DNA of 64,000 bases. Origin: Nereida sp. MMG025 (GTDB taxonomy: Bacteria > Pseudomonadota > Alphaproteobacteria > Rhodobacterales > Rhodobacteraceae). The notes under the pieces were generated by a model. That model was not told the DNA's origin, ran no database searches, and saw only the letters and a list, made by a program, of their open reading frames with translations. A program made the translations under genes and the position numbers. Shown here piece by piece: positions 27,010 to 36,044 of this stretch; position 1 is the first letter of the stretch; the number at the start of each line of letters is the position of its first letter. The stretch spans positions 62,001-126,000 of the forward strand of contig NZ_JAKFZN010000004.1 of the NCBI RefSeq assembly GCF_021654165.1, written 5' to 3'.

Positions 27010-27465
27010 TTATGTGATCGCCATCAACTGCTCTTTGCTCAGATCACCCGGCACAATGGTGATCGGCACAGGTAAGCCGCCTGCGTTTTTGGTCAGTTGG
27101 GTGACAAGCGGACCTGGCCCCTTTTTGTCGGTGCCCGCCCCCAGAACCAGCACGCCAATCTCGGGGTCGGCTTTGATCTGGGCGATGATCTCGGGCACAG
27201 GCTCGCCTTCGCGGATCACCAACTCGGGGTCGACGCCTTGCTTGTCGCGCATCCATTTGGCGAAAACTTCGAAATGCACCTCGATACGTTCACGCGCCTC
27301 GGCACGCATCACCTCACCCACGCCGATCCAGTGGTTGAACTCGTCGGGGGGAATGACAGACAGCACCTCAACGCCGCCACCCGTATTGGCCGCGCGCATG
27401 GCGGCAAAGCGCATGGCGTTCAGGCATTCGCGGCTGTCATCCAGCACCACTAGGAACTTGCGCAT
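27010..27465 (-). CDS. Universal stress protein (UspA family)
   Basis: A 151-aa single-domain Usp. Starts MRKFLVVLDDS, with AAAGGCC before the ATG at 27465. The ATP-binding pattern appears as VLVLGAGTDKKGPGP near residue 110. The open frame to 27618 is a longer, less conserved version. Function in stress survival is by family only. Confidence 0.85.
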   Translation of the reverse strand: MRKFLVVLDDSRECLNAMRFAAMRAANTGGGVEVLSVIPPDEFNHWIGVGEVMRAEARERIEVHFEVFAKWMRDKQGVDPELVIREGEPVPEIIAQIKADPEIGVLVLGAGTDKKGPGPLVTQLTKNAGGLPVPITIVPGDLSKEQLMAIT

Positions 27466-27535
27466 GTGTTGGCCTTTCGTCTCTTTGGCGCGATCATGCC
27501 TGCGGGGCATATCCTTTGGCAATGAAATTCGCGGC

Positions 27536-28399
27536 TTAGGCCTGTGATGCGGCCCAATCCCAATACAGATCACGGGTGCGGCGGGTGATGGGACCGATTT
27601 GATACTGTGTGTCGTCAAAGGCGGTCACGGGCGTGACCTTCATCATATTGCCAGACAGGAACACTTCGTCGGCGTCGTGAAAATCGGCAAAACTCAGCAC
27701 CTCTTCGCGCACCTCAACACCGTCCGCACGCAGGTTCGCCATATGCCGCGCGCGGGTGATACCCGCCAAAAACGTGCCGTTGGGAATGGGGGTTTTGACC
27801 ACGCCGTCTTTGACCATAAAGACATTTGCCGTGGCGGTTTCAGCCACATTGCCCATCGCATCGCACACAAGCGCATTCCCGAACCCTTTGGCGCGGGCTT
27901 CGGCCAGCATGCGGGCGTTGTTGGGATACAGGCACCCTGCTTTGGCGTTCACCACATTGTCCTCCATCACGGGGCGGCGAAAGCGGGTGGTGGTCAGGGT
28001 GGTCGATGTTTCGGGCGCCGCCATTGGGATTTCTTCGAGGCTGATGGCAAAGCCTGTTGCCCCTTCCTTGGGCACGATCCCCAGATCGCCACCATCCAGC
28101 GCCCAATACATCGGACGAATGTAGACAGCCGTATCTGAGCCGTAGGGCTTCAGACCGTCATGGATGATCGCGACCATGTCACTGGCGCTGACGGTGGGGG
28201 TAATCATCAAGGCTTCGGCGCTGTGGTTCACCCGCGTGCAATGGGCGGCCAGATCGGGGACGACCCCATCGAAATACCGTGCGCCATCGAACACTGTTGT
28301 GCCAAGCCAACTGCCATGATCGGCAGCACGCATCACCGCCAGATCTTCGTCGTGCCATGTGCCGTTGTAATAAGTGCGGATGTTTTTGCCTGTTGCCAT
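27536..28399 (-). CDS. Class IV aminotransferase, branched-chain amino acid type
   Basis: A 287-aa PLP enzyme of the fold-type IV class. The catalytic lysine lies in NAKAGCLYPNN (near residue 152) and ETATANVF binds the cofactor. It resembles branched-chain aminotransferases (IlvE) but the related D-amino-acid and omega-type enzymes have similar folds, so substrate is tentative. Standing alone between uspA and trpS. Confidence 0.75.
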   Translation of the reverse strand: MATGKNIRTYYNGTWHDEDLAVMRAADHGSWLGTTVFDGARYFDGVVPDLAAHCTRVNHSAEALMITPTVSASDMVAIIHDGLKPYGSDTAVYIRPMYWALDGGDLGIVPKEGATGFAISLEEIPMAAPETSTTLTTTRFRRPVMEDNVVNAKAGCLYPNNARMLAEARAKGFGNALVCDAMGNVAETATANVFMVKDGVVKTPIPNGTFLAGITRARHMANLRADGVEVREEVLSFADFHDADEVFLSGNMMKVTPVTAFDDTQYQIGPITRRTRDLYWDWAASQA

Positions 28400-28585
28400 T
28401 CGGTTTGCCCTCCCCCGTTTTGCTGTGCTGCGGTGGAATGTGGGTCAGACGGGCAGGGGCGTCCAGTCTAAAAAGCGAGGTCTGGTCTGGCAGCAGCAGC
28501 AAAGCCGATTGCGCCGCCTATTGTGACCAATAGCTTTTCGCCAGCACGCGGGGACAGTTCGGGCTGAAAGACACGGTTTTGCTGT

Positions 28586-29605
28586 TTAGCGGACCATTCC
28601 GACGATGTCGTAGGTCTTGGCAAGGATCGGCTCGGTGATCTCGCGGGCGCGTTCTGCGCCGCGTGCCAAGATGCGGTCGATCTCGGGTTGATCGGCCATC
28701 AGACGCGACATCTCGCTGCCAATCGGGGCCAGCTTTTCCACGGCCAGTTCTGCCAGAATTGGCTTGAAGGTGCCAAACTGCTGGCCCGCGTGATCATCCA
28801 ACACGGCTTGGGGCGACACCTCGGCCAGTGCGGCATAGATGTTGACCAGATTACGCGCGTCGGGGCGGTCATCGAGGCCTTTTAGTTCGGACGGCAATGG
28901 CTCTGGGTCGGTCTTGGCCTTGCGGATCTTCTTGGCGATGGCGTCGGCGTCATCGGTCATGTTGATGCGGCTCAGATCGGATGGATCGGACTTGGACATC
29001 TTCTTGGTTCCGTCCCGCAGGCTCATGACGCGGGTGGCGGCCCCTTCGATCACGGGTTCGGTGATCGGGAAGAAATCAACGCCGAAGTCATGGTTGAACT
29101 TGGCCGCAATATCGCGCGTCAATTCAAGGTGCTGTTTTTGGTCTTCGCCCACAGGCACATGCGTGGCGTGGTAGATCAGGATGTCGGCGGCCATCAGCGC
29201 GGGATAGGCGAACAGACCAAGAGAGGCCTGTTCGGCATTCTTGCCCGCCTTGTCTTTCCACTGGGTCATCCGGCCCATCCAGCCCATACGGGCTACGCAG
29301 TTAAACACCCAAGCCAGTTGTGCATGTTCCGGCACACGCGATTGGTTGAACAGGATCGACTTTTCAGGATCGATCCCGCTGGCGATAAACCCCGCTGCCA
29401 GTTCGCGCGTATTTTTCTGCAAATCGGCGGGGTCCTGCCAGACGGTGATCGCATGCAAATCGACCATGCAATAAACCGTTTCATGGGCGCCTGCGTCTTG
29501 CATATCGACAAAGCGTTTCATGGCACCAAGGTAGTTGCCAAGGGTCAGGCCGCCCGAAGGTTGGATGCCTGAAAATACGCGCGGCGTGAAAGATGCTTCG
29601 GTCAT
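28586..29605 (-). CDS. trpS: Tryptophanyl-tRNA synthetase
   Basis: A 339-aa class I synthetase. The HIGH-like motif is [12 protein letters not shown] near residue 15, and the KMSKS motif is [10 protein letters not shown] near residue 205. The start at 29605 ([10 protein letters not shown]) is preferred; an ATG at 29617 adds MVVP and neither has a clear ribosome site. Confidence 0.93.
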   Translation of the reverse strand: MTEASFTPRVFSGIQPSGGLTLGNYLGAMKRFVDMQDAGAHETVYCMVDLHAITVWQDPADLQKNTRELAAGFIASGIDPEKSILFNQSRVPEHAQLAWVFNCVARMGWMGRMTQWKDKAGKNAEQASLGLFAYPALMAADILIYHATHVPVGEDQKQHLELTRDIAAKFNHDFGVDFFPITEPVIEGAATRVMSLRDGTKKMSKSDPSDLSRINMTDDADAIAKKIRKAKTDPEPLPSELKGLDDRPDARNLVNIYAALAEVSPQAVLDDHAGQQFGTFKPILAELAVEKLAPIGSEMSRLMADQPEIDRILARGAERAREITEPILAKTYDIVGMVR

Positions 29606-29684
29606 TGGAACTACCATCTGGTCTAAGGGTCGCGCAGGGCTTACCTAGGGGGGACGGTCTGGTCAAGGCAAGGGAAGCTGCGCG

Positions 29685-30362
29685 ATGAATACACCTGTTG
29701 TGAACCCACTGCCCAAGGCGGTCATCGGTCTGGTTTTGTTGATGGTTCTGGCGGAGGCCTATTTCGCGTTCGGTGCCTCTGGCTTTTCCAGTGATCCGCG
29801 TGGTGCCGCATGGCGCGCGACTGCGGTGCAAGACTATGGTTTTTACGGGCAAGTGGTGGATGATGCCCTGCGACTGGGGCGATTTGATTTTGACCGAATG
29901 GTCCGTTTTGTCAGCTATCCGTTCATTCACTATACTTTCACCTCGATGCTATTTGCTGCCGTCTTTGTGCTGGCGATGGGCAAATTTGTGGGTGAACAGA
30001 TGCGCGGAGCGGCTGTTTTGGTGATTTTCTTTGGCGGCTCGATCATGGGGGCGCTGGCGTATGGGCTGATACTGGATGATACCGCGCCGTTGATCGGAGG
30101 ATTTCCCGGCGCCTATGCGTTGATCGGCGGGTTTACATACCTTCTGGCCGCCCGACTGACCGCTGAGGGGGAAAACAGCGCGCGGGCCTTTACACTGATC
30201 GGGTTCTTGATGGGCATTCAGCTGCTTTTTGCGCTGATGTTTGGAACCGACAACACATGGGTTGCGGATCTGACAGGGTTTGTCGCGGGTTTCTTGCTGA
30301 GTTCGATCGTTCGCCCCGGTGGGTGGAGCCAGATCGTGCGCCGACTGCGTCGCCGCGCATGA
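29685..30362 (+). CDS. Rhomboid-like membrane protein lacking catalytic residues
   Basis: A 225-aa polytopic protein with the rhomboid layout: a loop and YPFIHYTFTSMLFAAVFVLAMGKFVG (residues 78-103), then six or so spans. In active rhomboids a GxSG serine and a histidine form the dyad. Here the serine position reads GGFPGAYALIGG (Pro141) and the histidine position VADLTGFVAGF (Asp195). Both are lost, so it should be an inactive rhomboid pseudoprotease. ATG at 29685; no strong ribosome site is seen. Confidence 0.8.
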   Translation: MNTPVVNPLPKAVIGLVLLMVLAEAYFAFGASGFSSDPRGAAWRATAVQDYGFYGQVVDDALRLGRFDFDRMVRFVSYPFIHYTFTSMLFAAVFVLAMGKFVGEQMRGAAVLVIFFGGSIMGALAYGLILDDTAPLIGGFPGAYALIGGFTYLLAARLTAEGENSARAFTLIGFLMGIQLLFALMFGTDNTWVADLTGFVAGFLLSSIVRPGGWSQIVRRLRRRA

Positions 30363-30371
30363 TGTAAACGG

Positions 30372-30418
30372 GTGGGGGCCAGCCCCCACACCCCCGAGGT
30401 ATTTGGGACAACAATGAA
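30372..30418. repeat. Hairpin plus conserved tail, dispersed 3'-end repeat, copy 2
   Basis: GTGGGGGCC/GCCCCCAC stem (30372-30389) followed by CCCCCGAGGTATTTGGGACAACAATGAA. The tail matches 1125-1151 with one inserted G; the stem differs. Located between the rhomboid gene stop and the convergent murJ stop, so it could terminate both. Confidence 0.75.
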
Positions 30419-30420
30419 GA

Positions 30421-31989
30421 TCAGCGGCGCAGTGCCGCTTTGAAGTCTTGCAGGCGAAATGCGCCGATGCTTTGGCCGATACCGCCATAGCTGAGGATGC
30501 CAAAGACACACAGCCCTGCGAGGGCAAGAATACGCCACGCACTATCGTAAAGGGCTGCATTGAGCAAAACGGACCCGCCGTAAAGTGCGGCGCCCATCAA
30601 CAGCGCTGCGGTGATGATACGTGGCAGGCGCGTTCTGGTTTGTGCGTTGAACTGGGTTGCCATGCCCATGTTGCGCGTGCCCCACCACAAAAGCGCGGCC
30701 ATGCCCCACCCTGCAAGTGTGGTTCCCCAAGCCGCGGCGGTGAAACCGATGAGCGGGGCCAGACCAATGGCGATGACTGTGTTGATCGCCAGAGAGGCCA
30801 GCGCGAAATAAAACGGTGTTTTGGTATCGCCGCGCGCGAAATAGAGCGGTTGGAGTGTTTTTTGGAGCACAAAGGCTGGTAGACCTGCGCCATAGATTGC
30901 CACAGCCCAAGCGGTGGCCTGGGCATCGGTGAAGGTGAACGCGCCGCGTTGGAACAGCACACTGATCAAGGGCAGTGGAATGGCGATGAGGGCGACGGAT
31001 GCGGGGATTGTGAGTGCAAGGCTAAGCTCGGTTGCGCGGTTGAAGGCGTCCTGGCCGCCTGCGGTGTCGCCTGCTTGCAGTTTGCGGCTGAGGTCAGGCA
31101 AGAGCACAACGCCGATTGCAATCGCAACGACGCCGAGAGGCAATTGATAGAGGCGATCGGCATAGTTGAGCCAGGCAACAGCACCATCGAAATAGCTGGC
31201 GACCTGCCGGCCGATGAGCAGGTTGATCTGCACCACACCACCAGCAAGGGCGGCTGGTCCTGCGATGATCAGTAATTTCTTGAGATCGGGTGTCATGCGC
31301 GGGCGGCGAAGGGCCATTGAAAAGCCCGCGCGCCGTGCAGCGATCCACACCAGTGCGAGCTGTGCCAGCCCTGCGATGGGCACCGCCCAAGCCAGTGTTA
31401 GGCCGATCACGTTTTCCTGACTTGTCTGAGCAAAAAATCTGGGCGCCAACGCTGCGGTGCTCAGCATTGCGGCGACAAAAATGATATTGAGCAAAACGGG
31501 TGCAGCCGCGGCAGCCACAAAGCGGCCCGTGGCGTTCAGCACGCCTGATAGCAGGGCCGCAAGTGAGATGAAGAGGATATAGGGGAACGCCAGATTGCCA
31601 TAGGTCACGGCCAGATCGAAACGCGCGTCGCCGCGAAATCCCGAGGCCATGGCCGTCACAAGAAGCGGCATTGCGATAATGCCCAGAACGGTGAACCCAG
31701 TGAGCAGGAAGGCCATGCCGGCAAAAGCATCCTGCGCGAAGGTTTCGGGATCATCGCCGCCTTCCAGCTTTTTGGAAAACATCGGCACGAAGGCCATGTT
31801 GAACGCCCCTTCGGCGAAAAAGCGGCGGAACATATTGGGCAGGGAAAAGGCGATCAGAAACGCCTGCGCCACAGGACCTGCCCCAAGATACCCGGCGATC
31901 AGGATGTCGCGAACAAAGCCCATAACGCGGCTGAGCAGCGTCCAGACCCCGACTGTGAGCATACCTGAAATCAGTTTGATCGGTTTCAC
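30421..31989 (-). CDS. murJ: Lipid II flippase MurJ
   Basis: Flips lipid II across the inner membrane in peptidoglycan synthesis. 522 aa, MATE/MOP fold with about 14 spans; family signatures GMLTVGVWTLLSRVMGF and NMFRRFFAEGAF are at the N-terminus. The start overlaps the glnD stop (ATGA, 31986-31989), so the genes are co-transcribed. Confidence 0.93.
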   Translation of the reverse strand: MKPIKLISGMLTVGVWTLLSRVMGFVRDILIAGYLGAGPVAQAFLIAFSLPNMFRRFFAEGAFNMAFVPMFSKKLEGGDDPETFAQDAFAGMAFLLTGFTVLGIIAMPLLVTAMASGFRGDARFDLAVTYGNLAFPYILFISLAALLSGVLNATGRFVAAAAAPVLLNIIFVAAMLSTAALAPRFFAQTSQENVIGLTLAWAVPIAGLAQLALVWIAARRAGFSMALRRPRMTPDLKKLLIIAGPAALAGGVVQINLLIGRQVASYFDGAVAWLNYADRLYQLPLGVVAIAIGVVLLPDLSRKLQAGDTAGGQDAFNRATELSLALTIPASVALIAIPLPLISVLFQRGAFTFTDAQATAWAVAIYGAGLPAFVLQKTLQPLYFARGDTKTPFYFALASLAINTVIAIGLAPLIGFTAAAWGTTLAGWGMAALLWWGTRNMGMATQFNAQTRTRLPRIITAALLMGAALYGGSVLLNAALYDSAWRILALAGLCVFGILSYGGIGQSIGAFRLQDFKAALRR

Positions 31990-34799
31990 GCGTCTTCCGC
32001 CCGTTCGACGCCTTTTTCGATGGCGTCGCGTAGTTTGGCTTCGAGTGCCTTTTGTTTGGGGTCTGAGTGGAATTTTAGGCCGAACATGTCCTTGACGTAG
32101 AAGCTGTCGACCACCTGTTCGCCGTAAGTTGCGATAATGGCCGAGCCGATGTTGATGTTTGCATTGGCCAGCGCGCGGGTCAGATCATGCAAAAGACCCG
32201 GACGGTCACGGGTATCGACTTCGATGATGGTGTAGATTTCAGAGCCATCGTTGTCGAAAGTGATCGTGGTGGGCACGCGGAAGGCTTTTTCACGCTTCTT
32301 GATCTTGTCTTTGGGGGCCAGTGCGTCTCGAGTGATCACCTCTCCGTGCAGGGTTTTGCGGATCATCTGTTCAAGGCGGGGCAGACGGCTGGCCTCGAAC
32401 GGGCTTTCGTCGTTATCCTGACACCAGAAGGCAGCTGTGACATAGCCATCTTTGCTGGTATAGGTGCGCGCATCCACGATATTGGCGCCCACAAGGGCCA
32501 ATGCGCCGGCGATACGGCTGAAGATGCCCGGGTGATCGGCCATCACAAAGGTACAGCGCGTGGCGTCGCGGTCCTCGTCCATGGTCAGTTTGATACGGAT
32601 TTCATCATCGGCAATCCCGCGCAAAAGACTCGCAAATTCGACATGCGCAGTGACATGAAGTCCTTGCCAATAAGGGTCGTAGTGGCGTGCGGTTTCGCGG
32701 CGCAGGTCCTTGGCATCCCAATCTGACAGGGCAGCGCGGAGTGTTTTCTTGGCTTCTGTGCCGCGCACTTCGCGGCTGAGTGCCTCCCAACCGTCCTCAA
32801 GACCGCGTTTGGTCTGTCGGTAGAGCGCGCGCAAAAGCGACGCTTTCCAGTTGTTCCAAGTATCAGGCCCAACGCCGCGGATGTCACAGACCGTGACCAG
32901 CAACAACAGATCCAGCCGTTCAACCGATTTCACGGCCTTGGCAAAATCGCGCACAGTGCGCGGATCGGCGATATCGCGTTTTTGGGCGGTGTCGGACATC
33001 AGCAGATGATAGCGCACCAGCCATTCGACCGTTTCGCATTCTGCTTTGGAAAGGCCCAAACGGGGGCATACCTTGCGCGCGATCTTTGCGCCAAGGATCG
33101 AGTGATCTTCGGGGCGGCCTTTGCCGATGTCGTGCAAGAGCAAGGCAATATAGAGGACGCGGCGGTTTACACCCTTTTCGACAATCTCGGACGCGACTGG
33201 CAGGTCTTCGATCAACGCGCCTTTTTCGATGCGGTGCAGGTGGCTGATGGTTTGGATCGTATGCTCGTCGACGGTGTAGCTGTGATACATATTGAACTGC
33301 ATCATTGCGACGATCGGTTCAAATTCCGGGATGAAGGCGGCCAGGATGCCAAGCTCGTTCATGCGGCGCAGGGCGCGTTCGGGGTTGTCGTGTTTGAGCA
33401 GCAGATCAAGGAAGATGCGCCGTGCTTCGGGTGTGTTGCGCACATCGTCGTTGATCAGGGTGAGGCTGGCGGCCAACATGCGCATCGCGTCGGGGTGCAA
33501 CAAGGTGCCAGTGCGCAACCCTTCTTCAAAAATACGCAAGATGTTGAGCGGGTCGGACGCAAAAACCGCGCCGTCATCTGCCGTGATGCGGTTTTGTTTG
33601 ATGCTGAAGGGGGCGCGCACCTTTGGTTTGCGTTTGAACATCCGCATCAGCATGGGTTCGGACTTGATGTGGGTTTCTTCCAGGGCTGTCAGGAAGATGC
33701 GTGTCAGCTCGCCCACCGATGTGGCGTGCCGAAAATAGTCTTGCATGAAGTGTTCAACACCGCGGCGTCCGCCCGTATCGTGGTAGCCCATGGCCGCGGC
33801 CACTTCGACTTGCATATCAAAGGTCAGCTGTTCGATGGCGCGTCCTGCCAGCAGGTGAAGATGCGTGCGCACGGCCCAGAGAAAATCCTCGGCGGCGATC
33901 AGTGTTTGCCATTCGTCTTCCGTAAAGACGCCGATTTCCACCAGATTGCGGGCGTCATCAATGCCGTGGATATATTTGTTGATCCAAAAGAGCGATTGCA
34001 GGTCGCGCAGACCACCCTTGCCCTCCTTCACATTGGGCTCAACCATATAGCGTTGCCCGCCTTGTTTGCGGTGACGCTCGGCGCGTTCTTCCAGTTTGGC
34101 ATCAATGAAGTCGGCAGCCGTGGATTTGAACAGATCGGTCCACAAGGTGTTGCGCAATTCTTCGGCCAGATCGTAAGCGCCGCCGATGTAGCGTTGTTCC
34201 ACCAATGAGGTGCGGATGGTGTAGTCTTCACGTCCAAGGCGCACACAGTCGGCGATGGTGCGGCTGGCGTGACCTACCTTTAGTTTGAGATCCCAAAGCA
34301 TGTAGAGCATGGATTCGATCACGCTTTCAGCCCAAGGCGTGATCTTTGTCGGGGTCAAAAACAGCAGGTCGACATCTGAAAACGGGGCCATCTCGCCGCG
34401 CCCGTAGCCGCCCACGGCGATGATGGTAAGCTGTTCGCCCTTGGTGGGGTTTGTGTTGCGGTGCAGATGCCGTTCGGCCACCCATTGCACCGTGCGCACC
34501 AGACTGTCTGTCACAAATGTGTAAGCCGATGTTGCCGCGCGGGCCTCAAGCGGATCCGCCAGAAACGCGTCGCGGATTTCTGCGCGCGCTTCGATATTGA
34601 GCTTTTTGAGATACTGAACCGTTGCTGCGCGAATGGCTTTTGCATCCGCGCAGGTCTCAAATTCGGCGGTCAGATCCGCCTGAACCGTGTTGGCGTCAAA
34701 CAAAACGGGGGCAGGTGCTGCAAGCGGGTCTGGACCTTCGTGTTGGTCGGTGTCGGCTTCAGAAACCAGCGCCGCTGAAGTTTTTGGGGGCAGGGTCAA
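31986..34799 (-). CDS. glnD: [Protein-PII] uridylyltransferase / uridylyl-removing enzyme
   Basis: Nitrogen sensor that uridylylates PII (GlnB/GlnK) under nitrogen limitation. The 937-aa protein contains the nucleotidyltransferase motif GGYGRGEMAPFSDVDLLFL (residues about 110-130), the HD domain with LLLHDIGKGRPEDHS, and two C-terminal ACT domains (RCTFVMADHPGIFSRIAG and VDTRDRPGLLHDLTRAL). Downstream murJ overlaps; upstream lppC overlaps its first 41 bp. Confidence 0.95.
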   Translation of the reverse strand: MTLPPKTSAALVSEADTDQHEGPDPLAAPAPVLFDANTVQADLTAEFETCADAKAIRAATVQYLKKLNIEARAEIRDAFLADPLEARAATSAYTFVTDSLVRTVQWVAERHLHRNTNPTKGEQLTIIAVGGYGRGEMAPFSDVDLLFLTPTKITPWAESVIESMLYMLWDLKLKVGHASRTIADCVRLGREDYTIRTSLVEQRYIGGAYDLAEELRNTLWTDLFKSTAADFIDAKLEERAERHRKQGGQRYMVEPNVKEGKGGLRDLQSLFWINKYIHGIDDARNLVEIGVFTEDEWQTLIAAEDFLWAVRTHLHLLAGRAIEQLTFDMQVEVAAAMGYHDTGGRRGVEHFMQDYFRHATSVGELTRIFLTALEETHIKSEPMLMRMFKRKPKVRAPFSIKQNRITADDGAVFASDPLNILRIFEEGLRTGTLLHPDAMRMLAASLTLINDDVRNTPEARRIFLDLLLKHDNPERALRRMNELGILAAFIPEFEPIVAMMQFNMYHSYTVDEHTIQTISHLHRIEKGALIEDLPVASEIVEKGVNRRVLYIALLLHDIGKGRPEDHSILGAKIARKVCPRLGLSKAECETVEWLVRYHLLMSDTAQKRDIADPRTVRDFAKAVKSVERLDLLLLVTVCDIRGVGPDTWNNWKASLLRALYRQTKRGLEDGWEALSREVRGTEAKKTLRAALSDWDAKDLRRETARHYDPYWQGLHVTAHVEFASLLRGIADDEIRIKLTMDEDRDATRCTFVMADHPGIFSRIAGALALVGANIVDARTYTSKDGYVTAAFWCQDNDESPFEASRLPRLEQMIRKTLHGEVITRDALAPKDKIKKREKAFRVPTTITFDNDGSEIYTIIEVDTRDRPGLLHDLTRALANANINIGSAIIATYGEQVVDSFYVKDMFGLKFHSDPKQKALEAKLRDAIEKGVERAEDA

Positions 34800-35946
34800 T
34801 GATGCTCACCTGATTGTTGCGAATTTGGGCCACGGCCAGTCCCCGTTCATTAGTGCCATTGGACAGCAAACGAAAGATGCCTTGGGTTCCGACAAACCCA
34901 GAACCGCGCGTCAGGCCACGGCTGGTGAGTGCATTTGCGTTACCTTGGGCAATCAGGGCACTAATTGCGGCGATGCCGTCATATGACAGACCTGCAAGTG
35001 GGTGTGGACGATCTGTGTAGGCCGCTTGGTAGCGTGCCGAGAAATTACGTTCGAGGTTTTGATCGGGCAGGGTAAAGACGCCGCCTTGCAATCCGGGTAG
35101 TGCCAAGGCTTGGGGCACAGCGCTCCAACGTGTCAAACCGACAAGCTGTGTGGCGGATGTATTCAGGCCGTTTTCTGGCAGTGCGGTCGCAAGAAATGGC
35201 AAATCCGCTTCAGGTCCCGCCGTCAAAAAGAGGCTGTCTGCACCGTTGGCTTTAGCCTGTGAGGCAATGCGGCTTGAGGCATCAACGATCCCTTGTTGGC
35301 TGAACGGGTAGCTTTCCACGCCTGCGATCGTGATACCGTGGCGGTTGGCGGCAGAAAGGATGGCATCGCGACCGACTTCACCGGCAAGCCCTTGGGCGTG
35401 GGCAACCATGATGCTGGATTTTCCTGTTTTCTTTGAATGAAGGACCAACCGGTTGGCCGTGTTCTCGAATGTAGCGCCCAAGATGAAGACGTTGCCACCT
35501 GCGATCGATGCATTGTTCGAGAAGGCCAGCACGTTAACGCCTGCGTCCCTGACGGCCACGCCGACTGCGTTGGCGGCTTCAGCGTAGAGCGGTCCCAAAA
35601 TGATCTTGGCACCGTCTTCGACAGCGGCGCGGGCAACGGCGGCGGCTGTCGTTGGATTGCCGGCCGTGTTGTAGACTTTTAGGTTGATCTGGGCGCCCGT
35701 TTGATCGGCAATCGCCATACGCGCGGCGTTCTCGAAATTCTTGGCCAACAGATTGTCAGTTGCTTGCCCCGATCCGCCTGGCACCAACAACGCAACTGTT
35801 ACCGGGGCTTTGGGATCAATGCGCTGACCGGTGTTGTCACCAGACGTTGGCACAGGCAGCGCATCACAAGCGGCTAGAACCAATATTGAAAGGAATGCGA
35901 CGATACGGCCAATACGGCCCTGACTGGCCTTTGCAAGAACACCCAT
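34759..35946 (-). CDS. Penicillin-binding protein activator, LppC/LpoA family lipoprotein
   Basis: A 395-aa lipoprotein (lipobox LAAC, about residue 23 from the start at 35946) with a periplasmic-binding fold (VALLVPGGSGQATDNLLAK and GPLYAEAANAVG). LpoA-type proteins stimulate peptidoglycan synthases. The open frame runs to 36105, but the ATG at 35946 (MGVLAKASQGRIGR) leaves a normal signal peptide. Its last 41 bp overlap glnD in a different frame. Divergent from rsmI. Confidence 0.8.
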   Translation of the reverse strand: MGVLAKASQGRIGRIVAFLSILVLAACDALPVPTSGDNTGQRIDPKAPVTVALLVPGGSGQATDNLLAKNFENAARMAIADQTGAQINLKVYNTAGNPTTAAAVARAAVEDGAKIILGPLYAEAANAVGVAVRDAGVNVLAFSNNASIAGGNVFILGATFENTANRLVLHSKKTGKSSIMVAHAQGLAGEVGRDAILSAANRHGITIAGVESYPFSQQGIVDASSRIASQAKANGADSLFLTAGPEADLPFLATALPENGLNTSATQLVGLTRWSAVPQALALPGLQGGVFTLPDQNLERNFSARYQAAYTDRPHPLAGLSYDGIAAISALIAQGNANALTSRGLTRGSGFVGTQGIFRLLSNGTNERGLAVAQIRNNQVSIIDPAPKNFSGAGF

Positions 35947-36044
35947 GATAAGAACAAACTCCCTGTTACGCGTCATTAGGGGGTCATTCATCTGTGGCCC
36001 CTCGGTATTGCGCATCATAGATATATCAAAAGGCGGGTCTAGGT

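Noticed and set aside
32982-34208. Long plus-strand frame (408 codons) opposite glnD
   Set aside because: glnD is complete on the minus strand; the opposite translation has no recognisable family and odd composition.
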